A stretch of 64,000 bases of DNA from contig CAIXGW010000357.1 in NCBI GenBank assembly GCA_903919145.1, positions 52,402 through 116,401 of the forward strand, given 5' to 3'. Below are positions 18,593-27,174 of this stretch, piece by piece. The notes beneath the pieces were generated by a model that was given only the letters and a program-made list of their open reading frames with translations, was not told where the DNA came from and did no database searches. Within the stretch, counting starts at the first letter, position 1; each line of letters begins with the position of its first letter. Both the position numbers and the translations under genes were made by a program. This DNA is from an uncultured Myxococcales bacterium (lineage in GTDB: Bacteria > Myxococcota_A > UBA9042).

Positions 18593-19753
18593 CTAGAGGC
18601 AGAGCTTGGTCAGGATCTCTCTCATGATTTCGCTGGAGCCGCCGCCAATGGTAATCAGGCGCATGTCGCGGAAGGTGCGCGAGATCTCGCACTCGTCCAT
18701 GTAGCCCATGCCGCCGTAGAGCTGCAGACAGCGGTCGACCACCTTGTTGGCCAGCTCGCCGCAATACAGCTTGCACATGGCGATTTCGCGCCAGGCCGCA
18801 TCGCCGTCGACCACCAGCTGCACGGTGCGATAGCACAGCTGCCGACCGGCCTCGACTTCCGTCTCCAGCTGCACCAGCTGATGGCGAACCGTCTGAAAAC
18901 CCATCAGGTTCTTGCCAAAGGCGTGGCGGTCGCGGCACCACTGCGCCGTCTCATCCAGCACCCGCTGCGCCCCGGCGATGGCGGTCAGCGCTCCGACCAG
19001 CCTCTCTCCGCCAAAGTTCTGCATGATGTAGTAGAAGCCCTCTCCCTCATTGCCCAGCAAGTTGCGCGCCGGAATGCGGCAGTCTTCAAAGGCCAGCTCG
19101 GCGGTATCGGAGCAGTGGTTGCCCAGCTTCTCCAGCTTGCGGGTCACCCGATAGCCCTTGGTATCCGTGGGAAACAAGACCAGAGAGATGCCATCGTGCC
19201 CTGGGCCACCAGTGCGAACCGCCAAGGTGATGAAGTCGGCGCGGGTGCCATTGGTGATGTAGGTCTTGGCGCCGTTGATGATCAGATCGTCGCCGTCGCG
19301 GCGGGCCGTGGTGCGAATCGCCGCCACGTCAGAGCCCGCATCCGGCTCGGTGACGCCCAGCGCGGCGATCGCTTGACCGGCCACGGCGGGCTTGAGGAAA
19401 TTCTGCTTGTGGTAGCTGTCACCGATCTCGCCAATGACCGGCGTGGCCATGTCGGACTGCACCAGCAGCGCCATCGTCAGCCCCGCCATGCCGGAGTAGA
19501 CCATCTCCTCGGCGTAGCAAACCGTGTACCACCAGTCGAGCCCCAGGCCGCCGAGCTCCTCTGGCACGCGGATCCCCAGCAGGCCGAGCTCGGCCGCGCG
19601 GTTGAACACCTGGCGGGGAAACAGCCGCGCCGCCTCCCACTCGTGGGCGTTGGGCTGCAGCTCCTTTTGGCACCAGTCGCGCACGGTCTTGCGCAGCTGC
19701 AGATGCTCTTCTTTGAATTGCGAGTAACCACGGCTTCGGTCAAAGGAAAACAT
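18593..19753 (-). CDS. Acyl-CoA dehydrogenase (isovaleryl/long-chain-like active site)
   Basis: A 386-residue FAD enzyme. GVTEPDAGSDVAAI (the ACD signature), ITNGTRADFITL, AFGKNLMGFQ and YGGMGYMDE are family blocks. The Glu that serves as base in most family members (in an xYEGTxEI context near the C-terminus) is absent: the stretch reads ITIGGGSSEI. Instead GGERLVGAL (about 240) has a Glu where isovaleryl- and long-chain enzymes keep theirs. That fits an isovaleryl-CoA-type enzyme feeding the carboxylase downstream. ATG 19753 is chosen because AGAGGTGA lies just upstream; another ATG 33 bases earlier is possible. Confidence 0.88.
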   Translation of the reverse strand: MFSFDRSRGYSQFKEEHLQLRKTVRDWCQKELQPNAHEWEAARLFPRQVFNRAAELGLLGIRVPEELGGLGLDWWYTVCYAEEMVYSGMAGLTMALLVQSDMATPVIGEIGDSYHKQNFLKPAVAGQAIAALGVTEPDAGSDVAAIRTTARRDGDDLIINGAKTYITNGTRADFITLAVRTGGPGHDGISLVLFPTDTKGYRVTRKLEKLGNHCSDTAELAFEDCRIPARNLLGNEGEGFYYIMQNFGGERLVGALTAIAGAQRVLDETAQWCRDRHAFGKNLMGFQTVRHQLVQLETEVEAGRQLCYRTVQLVVDGDAAWREIAMCKLYCGELANKVVDRCLQLYGGMGYMDECEISRTFRDMRLITIGGGSSEIMREILTKLCL

Positions 19754-19966
19754 CGGGTCACCTCTGGCAGGGCTCTGGCGCGGCAAGAGCAGTTGGGTCG
19801 GCTCTGGGCACCCATCAGGCGGCTGCCGCAGAGCATCATCGCCGCCGCAGCATTGCCAGATGTGAGCCCGCCGTCAACGGCAGCTTGGCGGTCGCGGCAG
19901 AAGGCGGCGGTCTGAAGCAATCGCCGCTGCAAGGCGTTCAACAGGGGTTGCTTGGCCCGGTGGCCG

Positions 19967-20001
19967 GCGTACACTCGGTGGCGTACACTCGTGGGCGTAC
20001 G
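19967..20001. promoter_or_regulatory. Three 14-bp-phased GCGTAC direct repeats
   Basis: GCGTACACTCG begins at 19967 and 19981, and GCGTACG at 19995: exactly 14-bp spacing. The group lies between the divergent acyl-CoA dehydrogenase and START-protein genes, 29 bases before the latter's start. Each unit holds GTAC at its centre. An iterated operator is one reading; tandem slippage is another. Confidence 0.5.
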
Positions 20002-20029
20002 TTGGCCCGGGCTTTGTTGGGAGAAAATC

Positions 20030-20626
20030 ATGCGCACACGTTCCAAGTCCTTGATTCTTGCCATTGTGACCGGCGGCGCTTGCGGACTGCTGGCCACTGC
20101 CAGCTTGGCTGCAGACGTAGAAAGTCGCTTGGCCGCTGGCGAAGTGGTCGTCACGACCCGCGCTGTTGCTGGCTGCGAGCTGCCAGAAGCCATTGTCCAG
20201 GCCGTGATTGATGCCCCGCCCGCCGCGGTCTGGCGCATCATCGACGACTGCAACGGCTACAAGCGCACCATGCCGCGCATCGCCGAATCCAAAGAGCTTT
20301 CGCGCAGCGGCAACACCTCGGTCTGCGTGGTCACCGTCGACATGCCCATGCCGATCTCCAACTTGACCTCGACCAGTGAGGCGACCTCGACCCCCGGTCC
20401 GGGCACCTGGAAGCGCACCTGGAAGCTCATCAAGGGCGACTACAAGCGCAATGAGGGCTCGTGGGTCTTGACGCCGTTTGACGCCGAAGGCAAGCGCACC
20501 CGCGCCGTCTACCGGGTGATCGCCGATCCCAATGTCTCGGTGCCCAACTTTGTCATCCGCAAGGCCCAAGAGAGCGCCCTGCCAGACATGATGAGGAAGA
20601 TCCGCAGCCAGCTTGGTCAGAACTGA
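20030..20626 (+). CDS. Exported START/SRPBCC-like protein
   Basis: A 198-residue protein. Residues 1-27 form a Sec signal peptide (charged start, hydrophobic core, cleavage near SLA-AD). The mature part fits the START-like helix-grip fold: ELPEAIVQAVIDAPPAAVWRIIDD is the usual opening, and VYRVIADPNVSVPNFVIRKA leads into the long C-terminal helix. Such proteins bind lipids or other hydrophobic ligands; this one would act outside the cytoplasmic membrane. ATG 20030 follows GGGAGAAAATC; longer in-frame starts lack a signal peptide. The aminotransferase gene begins two bases after its stop. Confidence 0.82.
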   Translation: MRTRSKSLILAIVTGGACGLLATASLAADVESRLAAGEVVVTTRAVAGCELPEAIVQAVIDAPPAAVWRIIDDCNGYKRTMPRIAESKELSRSGNTSVCVVTVDMPMPISNLTSTSEATSTPGPGTWKRTWKLIKGDYKRNEGSWVLTPFDAEGKRTRAVYRVIADPNVSVPNFVIRKAQESALPDMMRKIRSQLGQN

Positions 20627-20628
20627 TC

Positions 20629-21837
20629 GTGCCCGGCAGCCCAGGATTTCCCGCCCCTTCTGACTTGGCCAGCCAGTGGACGCTCGACCCCCAGGTCGTG
20701 TTTCTGAACCACGGCAGCTTTGGCGCATGCCCGCAGGTAGTGCAAGACGAACAGAAGCGCTGGATGGCTCGCCTGGAGCGCCAGCCCGTCGACCTGCTGG
20801 TGCGCGAGCTGGACCGCGAGCTGGCCGCGGTGCGCCAACGGCTGGGTGACCTGCTGGGGGCCGACGCCGACGACCTTGCCCTGGTGACCAATGCGACCGA
20901 AGGGGTAGGTTGTGTTCTGCGATCGATACCTTGGCAGAAAAATGACGAAGTCTTGATTATTGATCATGCCTACAACGCCTGTAAAAACGCTGCTGAAGTT
21001 GAACTTGCGCGCTGGGGTGGCCGGGTCCGCCAGGTGGCCGTCGGCTTCCCGCTGACTGATCCTCTAGACGTAGTCCAGGCAATTACCGCTTCAATCAGCG
21101 GCAATACAAGACTCCTCTTGATCGATCACATCACAAGTCCAACGGGATTGCTTCTTCCTATTGAAGAAATTGTCGCGTCGGTTCAGGCGATGGGCGTGGA
21201 TGTGCTGGTCGACGGCGCTCACAGCCCGGGCCACGTCCCCGTCGATCTGACCCGCCTGGGTGCCGCCTATTGGACCGGCAACTGCCACAAGTGGCTGTGT
21301 GCGCCCAAAGGAACGGCGGTGCTGCACGTGCGGCGGGATCGCCAGCAGCTGGTGCGGCCGCTGATCATCTCGCACGGCGCCAACCGCCGCGCCCCCGGCC
21401 AAAGCCAGTTTCGCGCCGACTTTGACTGGACGGGGACCCGCGACCCAAGCGCCTGGCTGGCCCTACCGGTGGCGATCGGGTTCTTGCAGAGCTTGTACCC
21501 TGGCGGGCTGGCAGAGCTGCAGCAGCGCAACCGCCAGCTGGCCCTGTACGGCAGAGACGCGCTGTGCCAAGCCCTCGGGACGGCGGCCCCGGCTCCCGAG
21601 TCGATGATCGGCCAGATGGCCAGCGTAGAGCTGCCCCACCAGCTGCAGCCGGCCGGCGGTGAGGGCGACACTGATGCCCTGCACCTGTGGCTGCGCCGCG
21701 CCAAGAACACCGAAGTGCCGGTTTTTTGGTGGCAAGGGCGGCGGATCCTGCGCATCTCTGCCCAGGCCTACAACAGCCCGGCACAGTACCAATACCTGGC
21801 CGAAGTCCTGGCAGAGCGGCTGCGCGCCAGCCATTGA
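20629..21837 (+). CDS. Class V aminotransferase, isopenicillin-N epimerase-like
   Basis: A 402-residue PLP enzyme. LNHGSFGACP (26-35) is the opening of the CefD-like group, VTNATEG (87-93) binds cofactor phosphate, VDGAH (194-198) carries the Asp that holds the PLP nitrogen, and CHKWLCAPKG (219-228) has the Schiff-base Lys221. Members include epimerases, cysteine desulfurase-like and hercynylcysteine lyases, so the substrate is open. The start is GTG 20629, two bases after the START-protein stop, so the two genes are probably one operon. Confidence 0.85.
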   Translation: MPGSPGFPAPSDLASQWTLDPQVVFLNHGSFGACPQVVQDEQKRWMARLERQPVDLLVRELDRELAAVRQRLGDLLGADADDLALVTNATEGVGCVLRSIPWQKNDEVLIIDHAYNACKNAAEVELARWGGRVRQVAVGFPLTDPLDVVQAITASISGNTRLLLIDHITSPTGLLLPIEEIVASVQAMGVDVLVDGAHSPGHVPVDLTRLGAAYWTGNCHKWLCAPKGTAVLHVRRDRQQLVRPLIISHGANRRAPGQSQFRADFDWTGTRDPSAWLALPVAIGFLQSLYPGGLAELQQRNRQLALYGRDALCQALGTAAPAPESMIGQMASVELPHQLQPAGGEGDTDALHLWLRRAKNTEVPVFWWQGRRILRISAQAYNSPAQYQYLAEVLAERLRASH

Positions 21838-21851
21838 TTGGGCAGCAGAAC

Positions 21852-22298
21852 CTACGCCAGGTGGCGATCGACCACACGGCCAAGTCCTGGAACGGCCTGA
21901 ACCACGTGGTCTTTGGCAGTCGGGCGCAGCTTCTCATAGGCGGAGCCCACAGCGCGGTGCTCGACCTTCTTGGCGCGCTCATCGGTCACTTCCAGCAGGC
22001 GATCGGCCACCGCCGCCGCGTCCTTGCTGCAAAAAGCGCCAAACGAGCCGACGCTACCGGCCGCCAGCCACTTCTGGTAGTGATTCTCTAGCTTGTCTAC
22101 CCACGCATCCAGCATGTGGTCGACGGCCGACTCGATAAAGCCCGGCTTGACGCCCTTGACCACCTTGAAGCCGCCCTTGATGACCAAGCCGCCGAGGCCT
22201 GACTTGCGCTCGACTTCCTCTTCGACCAAGCGGACACAGTCGGTCACGAGCTTGGGGCGCCGATCCGGCGTAAGCAACTTCTCTTGCAACTGACCCAT
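21852..22298 (-). CDS. Conserved helical protein of unknown function (DUF6918-like)
   Basis: A 148-residue protein without a signal peptide. Residues 1-60 (LLTPDRRPKLVTDCVRLVEE, then SGLGGLVIKGGFKVVKGVKPGF) look like a small conserved family of actinobacteria and myxobacteria that I recall as DUF6918; the label is from memory. It is predicted mostly helical with one hydrophobic glycine-rich patch. The ATG at 22298 has GGAGT just upstream. It converges with the aminotransferase gene, 14 bases apart. Confidence 0.7.
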   Translation of the reverse strand: MGQLQEKLLTPDRRPKLVTDCVRLVEEEVERKSGLGGLVIKGGFKVVKGVKPGFIESAVDHMLDAWVDKLENHYQKWLAAGSVGSFGAFCSKDAAAVADRLLEVTDERAKKVEHRAVGSAYEKLRPTAKDHVVQAVPGLGRVVDRHLA

Positions 22299-22488
22299 GG
22301 AGACTCCGTCTGGCTAGGGGATGGGGTTGCGGGAGCAGACTGTCGGGAGACTCCCCGAGCGGCCCCTGGCGCGCCAAGCCGGCACGCCACCGCGGGCGGC
22401 AATGTAAGCCGTGCGCAAGGGATTGCAAGTACCGCCCTGGCCCGCTATACGGCGGTGGCTGCCTGCCGTGCAGCGCGGAACTGCGACC

Positions 22489-23196
22489 ATGGCTCGACCC
22501 CAACAACAGCGGCTCGGCGGCTTGGATACCCTGGTAGTCCCAGGGCAGCCGGGCGGGCTAATTGTGGCTATGCTGCACGGCTTTGGCGCCGATGCCTACG
22601 ATCTGCTGCCCCTGGCCGACGCAGTGCCAACCCCGCCAGGCACCACTTGGCTGTTTCCCCACGCCCCTCACGAAGTCGAGCTGGGCCCGCACGTCACGGG
22701 GCGAGCGTGGTTTCCCATCGATTTGATGGCATTGCAGCTGGCGATGATGTCGGGCAAGACCCGCGACCTGTCGGCCCAGCAGCCGCCGGAGCTGGCCACT
22801 TCGCGGCACATGGTTGCCCAGATGTTGGCCGACTACGGCGCGCCGCCCGAGCGCACCGTGCTGGCCGGCTTCTCGCAGGGGGCCATGACCGCGACCTCTC
22901 TGGCCATGCACGCAGCAGAAGCCCCGGCGGGGTTGGCAATTCTCTCTGGCACGCTGATTGAGGCCGCCCAGTGGCGCGAGCTGGCTCCCCGGCGGGCGGG
23001 TCTGCGCTTTATGCAGAGCCACGGCCGGCAGGACCCGATGCTAGGCTTTGGCGCGGCGGAGCAGCTGAATGCGCTGCTGACCAGTGCCGGCTGGCAGGGC
23101 CCTTTCATTGCCTTTGGCGGCGGCCATGAGATTCCACCGCCAGCTCTGCGCGGCCTGGTCGACCTGATCAACCTGTGCCAGCCGCAGCAGCTATAG
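22489..23196 (+). CDS. Alpha/beta-hydrolase, phospholipase/carboxylesterase family
   Basis: A 235-residue hydrolase. LHGFGAD (29-35) gives the oxyanion loop, GFSQG (127-131) holds nucleophile Ser129, and HGRQDPMLGF and GGGHEIPPP supply the Asp and His of the triad. This is the order in the YpfH/carboxylesterase type 2 family, which cleaves short acyl esters or thioesters. ATG 22489 is chosen because the family opens about 25 residues before the oxyanion loop. It stands alone between minus-strand genes, and no signal peptide is seen, so it should be cytosolic. Confidence 0.85.
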   Translation: MARPQQQRLGGLDTLVVPGQPGGLIVAMLHGFGADAYDLLPLADAVPTPPGTTWLFPHAPHEVELGPHVTGRAWFPIDLMALQLAMMSGKTRDLSAQQPPELATSRHMVAQMLADYGAPPERTVLAGFSQGAMTATSLAMHAAEAPAGLAILSGTLIEAAQWRELAPRRAGLRFMQSHGRQDPMLGFGAAEQLNALLTSAGWQGPFIAFGGGHEIPPPALRGLVDLINLCQPQQL

Positions 23197-23226
23197 CGCC
23201 CCAGGCCAAACAACCTGGGCCCAGCG

Positions 23227-23622
23227 CTAGGGAATCACGGCGATGCCGTCGATCTCAACCAGCGCTTCTCTGGGCAGCTTGGCCACCTGGACTGTCGCGC
23301 GCGCCGGATAGGGTGCGCTCAAGAAGCTGGCGTACACCTGGTTGACCGCGGCAAAATCGCCAAGGTCCTGCAGGAAGATGGTGGTCTTGACCAGGTGCTC
23401 CAGGTCGCCGCCCGCCGCCCGCAGCACGGCGCGCAGGTTCTCCATCACTTGATGGGTCTGAGCGCCCACATCGCCGCCAACCATGTGCCCGGTCAAGGGA
23501 TCCAGGGCGACCTGGCCACTGCAAAACACCGTGCGACCGTGGCCGCTGACCGCCATGGCCTGGCTGTAGGGGCCAATCGCTTGCGGTGCGTAGGGAGTGT
23601 GGATGGGGACTGGGGTGCTCAT
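23227..23622 (-). CDS. RidA family (reactive imine deaminase) protein
   Basis: A 131-residue Rid/YjgF-family protein with APQAIGPYSQAM, FCSGQVALDP and the active-site Arg in YPARATVQVAKLP, followed by VEIDGIAVIP. RidA hydrolyses enamine/imine intermediates released by PLP enzymes and prevents cofactor damage. ATG 23622 has a GGAGG site eight bases upstream and lies in an ATGA overlap with the preceding gene. A class V PLP enzyme is encoded 1.4 kb away, but they are not in one operon. Confidence 0.93.
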   Translation of the reverse strand: MSTPVPIHTPYAPQAIGPYSQAMAVSGHGRTVFCSGQVALDPLTGHMVGGDVGAQTHQVMENLRAVLRAAGGDLEHLVKTTIFLQDLGDFAAVNQVYASFLSAPYPARATVQVAKLPREALVEIDGIAVIP

Positions 23623-23975
23623 GAAGCCTCCTGTCGGCCGTCGCCCCACAGATCGTCGTAGTCGACATCGTGGTGAAAATGCGAAGGATCGCGCTGCTTT
23701 AGGGCCTGCTGATAGCCTCGCCAAGCTTCCTGGACCAGCTCGCGCGCCTTGTCTGCGGCTACAAACTGAGCATCCACATGGTAGCGCGTCAAGTTGAAGG
23801 GCACCTGGCCTACCGTTTCTGGGTCAACGGCGGCCTCCTGCAGCCAGCGCTGCACGGTGGCATTGTCGGTCTGCCAGCGCTTGGCGCAGTCGTTGACGTT
23901 GCGAAAGCGATAGCTGCCGTCCGCATCCAAGCCCAGGTGGTAGAAGGCAAACAGCTCTATGGGGGTTGGGCGCAT
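23619..23975 (-). CDS. Hypothetical protein, possible winged-helix-like N-terminus
   Basis: A protein of about 118 residues if it starts at the ATG at 23975 (MRPTPIELFAFYHLG); a start 39 bases earlier is possible. FRNVNDCAKRWQTDNATVQRWLQ resembles a helix-turn-helix, but I cannot place the family. Tail residues are Asp/His-rich (SHFHHDVDYDDLWG). It overlaps ridA by ATGA and so is probably made with it. Its upstream neighbour groEL is also on the minus strand. Confidence 0.65.
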   Translation of the reverse strand: MRPTPIELFAFYHLGLDADGSYRFRNVNDCAKRWQTDNATVQRWLQEAAVDPETVGQVPFNLTRYHVDAQFVAADKARELVQEAWRGYQQALKQRDPSHFHHDVDYDDLWGDGRQEAS

Positions 23976-24115
23976 CACAGGCTCCGCTGGGATCCAGTCC
24001 CAGGCTGTGGACAAAAGGCAAACGGGCGCAGCCGAAAGGAATTCCGACTGCGCCCGCGCTGTCCGTCTTTGGCGGTCCGCCCCGCTCCACGTGGTGGATT
24101 GGGGTGATCGAACCT

Positions 24116-25816
<1,701 letters not shown>

Positions 25817-25918
25817 CTAGCTGCCTGGCCGTTGTGGGTAGGCAAAGGGGGCGGTTGTGCGGAGGGGCGAGGATGCGCAAGCGAGGGAGTCGCTGCACAT
25901 GGGGAGAGGGGAGGCGTC

Positions 25919-26209
25919 TCAGCTGTTCAGAACGGCCAAGACTTCCTCTTCTCGCATGATCAAGTAGGTCTCGGCGCCGAGCTTGACCTCGCTGCCAGAG
26001 TACTTGCCAAACAGGACCTTCTCGCCGCCTTTGAGTTCCAGGGGCACCAAGGTGCCGTCGTCGAGCAGTCGGCCCGTGCCAGCCGCAATGACGATGCCTT
26101 CCTGGCGCTTCTCTTGCGCCGCGTCAGGCAGGAAAATTCCGCCGGCAGTGGTGGAGTCGCCTTCGATGCGCTTGACCACGATCCGGTCGAAAAGCGGTTT
26201 GATTGCCAT
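25919..26209 (-). CDS. groES: 10-kDa co-chaperonin GroES
   Basis: A 96-residue lid of the GroEL chamber. It opens AIKPLFDRIVVKRIE, with the mobile loop TTAGGIFLPD (about 21-30), the roof region, and the end REEEVLAVL. It is the first gene of the groES-groEL operon. No CIRCE element (TTAGCACTC-N9-GAGTGCTAA) is visible upstream, so HrcA control is not indicated; a 16-bp palindrome at 26329 is the main candidate control site. Confidence 0.98.
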   Translation of the reverse strand: MAIKPLFDRIVVKRIEGDSTTAGGIFLPDAAQEKRQEGIVIAAGTGRLLDDGTLVPLELKGGEKVLFGKYSGSEVKLGAETYLIMREEEVLAVLNS

Positions 26210-26601
26210 GCTTGTCCTCGATCCCGCGGCTTCGGCGGGCGGTATTGCGGTGCACAGCCTGGGGGGCGGGCCCGCTTCGTTGTTCGCTGGAAGTTGTTTG
26301 CTGAAGCTCTAGTCCTGAAGAGGTCGATCACAGCGCGCTGTGACCGTGCCAAGGCGCAGCCGCTTTCCACGGTCGGGGCCATCGGCGAAGCCAAGCTAGG
26401 ATGGCCGCCCCCCCTGTCAAGGGTCCTGCGGCTGTGGCTCCCGTGCTCGGTCCGGTCGGCGCCTGGGGCAGCCGCGCTCGGTCTGGGCCAGCGGCGGCGC
26501 AGCCGGCCGCGCAAGCTCTGGCCTACCTGCCGTAGAGAGCGGGACTTGGCGGGCGGGCCCGTGCTAAGCTGTGGGCGTAGACTGCCCTGCAGAGGTGACC
26601 G
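26210..26601. other. Divergent control region groES / universal stress protein
   Basis: A gap of 392 bases without a convincing gene. It must hold promoters for groES (leftward) and the usp gene (rightward). Apart from the palindrome at 26329-26344, I see no clear -35/-10 pair, no CIRCE and no repeat. Confidence 0.6.
26329..26344. promoter_or_regulatory. 16-bp perfect palindrome upstream of groES
   Basis: TCACAGCGCGCTGTGA is fully self-complementary and lies 120 bases before the groES start, between groES and the divergent stress-protein gene. Its inner CAGCG/CGCTG arms also occur, with three more bases between them, before htpG (2827-2839). Confidence 0.5.
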
Positions 26602-27066
26602 ATGCGTACTCTCCTGGTCCCCGTCGATTTTGGCGACGGCTGCCTGCACGCTCTGCAGACCGCCGACCGCTTGGCAACCGTCTTCGGCGGAAAAGTAGTG
26701 GTGATTCATGCTTATCCGCGCGGAGCAGCCAGCGGCGGCGAGCTGGACCCAGCCGCTGCCCACCTGGTGGTAGATGGACTGCGCGATGCCCAGCTGGTCC
26801 GCAACCTCAAAGCGCAGATGGAAGAATTCCTGCGCCGCGCCGGACCGGCCGACCGCCAGGTTCTGTTCCGCAGCGGCTCGCCGGCTGCCACCATCGTCGC
26901 GGCGGCCCAAGAGCTCGACTCCCAGCTGATCGTCATCGCCAGCCATGGCCGCCGCGGGTTGGCGCGAATGGTCCTGGGGTCGACGGCCGAAGAAGTCGTC
27001 AAGAAAGCGCGTTGTTCCGTGCTGACCCTCAAGCCGGACTCGCCGGCCTTGTTGGGCCCGTCGTAG
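26602..27066 (+). CDS. Universal stress protein (UspA family)
   Basis: A 154-residue single-domain Usp. It opens MRTLLVPVDFGDG, and its C-terminal ATP-binding motif G-x2-G-x9-G(S/T) is seen as HGRRGLARMVLGST (about 115-128), so it belongs to the nucleotide-binding group. Such proteins respond to starvation, redox or heat stress. It is divergent from groES, which fits a shared stress context. The next gene (metacaspase) begins 109 bases downstream. Confidence 0.9.
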   Translation: MRTLLVPVDFGDGCLHALQTADRLATVFGGKVVVIHAYPRGAASGGELDPAAAHLVVDGLRDAQLVRNLKAQMEEFLRRAGPADRQVLFRSGSPAATIVAAAQELDSQLIVIASHGRRGLARMVLGSTAEEVVKKARCSVLTLKPDSPALLGPS

Positions 27067-27174
27067 CCGCTGAGTTGCGCCTGTAGCAGATCCCAGACCG
27101 GCTCGGCGCGTCCAAGGGGAGCACGCCGCCTGCGGCCAGACCGTGCGACCCGCCCCTAGATCCGGAGCCACCCC

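Noticed and set aside
16418..19915. A very long open frame on the plus strand opposite the acyl-CoA carboxylase operon
   Set aside because: It mirrors the codon pattern of three well-recognised minus-strand genes and encodes low-complexity His/Gln/Arg-rich sequence; a GC-rich shadow frame.
26210..26601. CIRCE element upstream of groES
   Set aside because: No TTAGCACTC-N9-GAGTGCTAA or near match on either strand.
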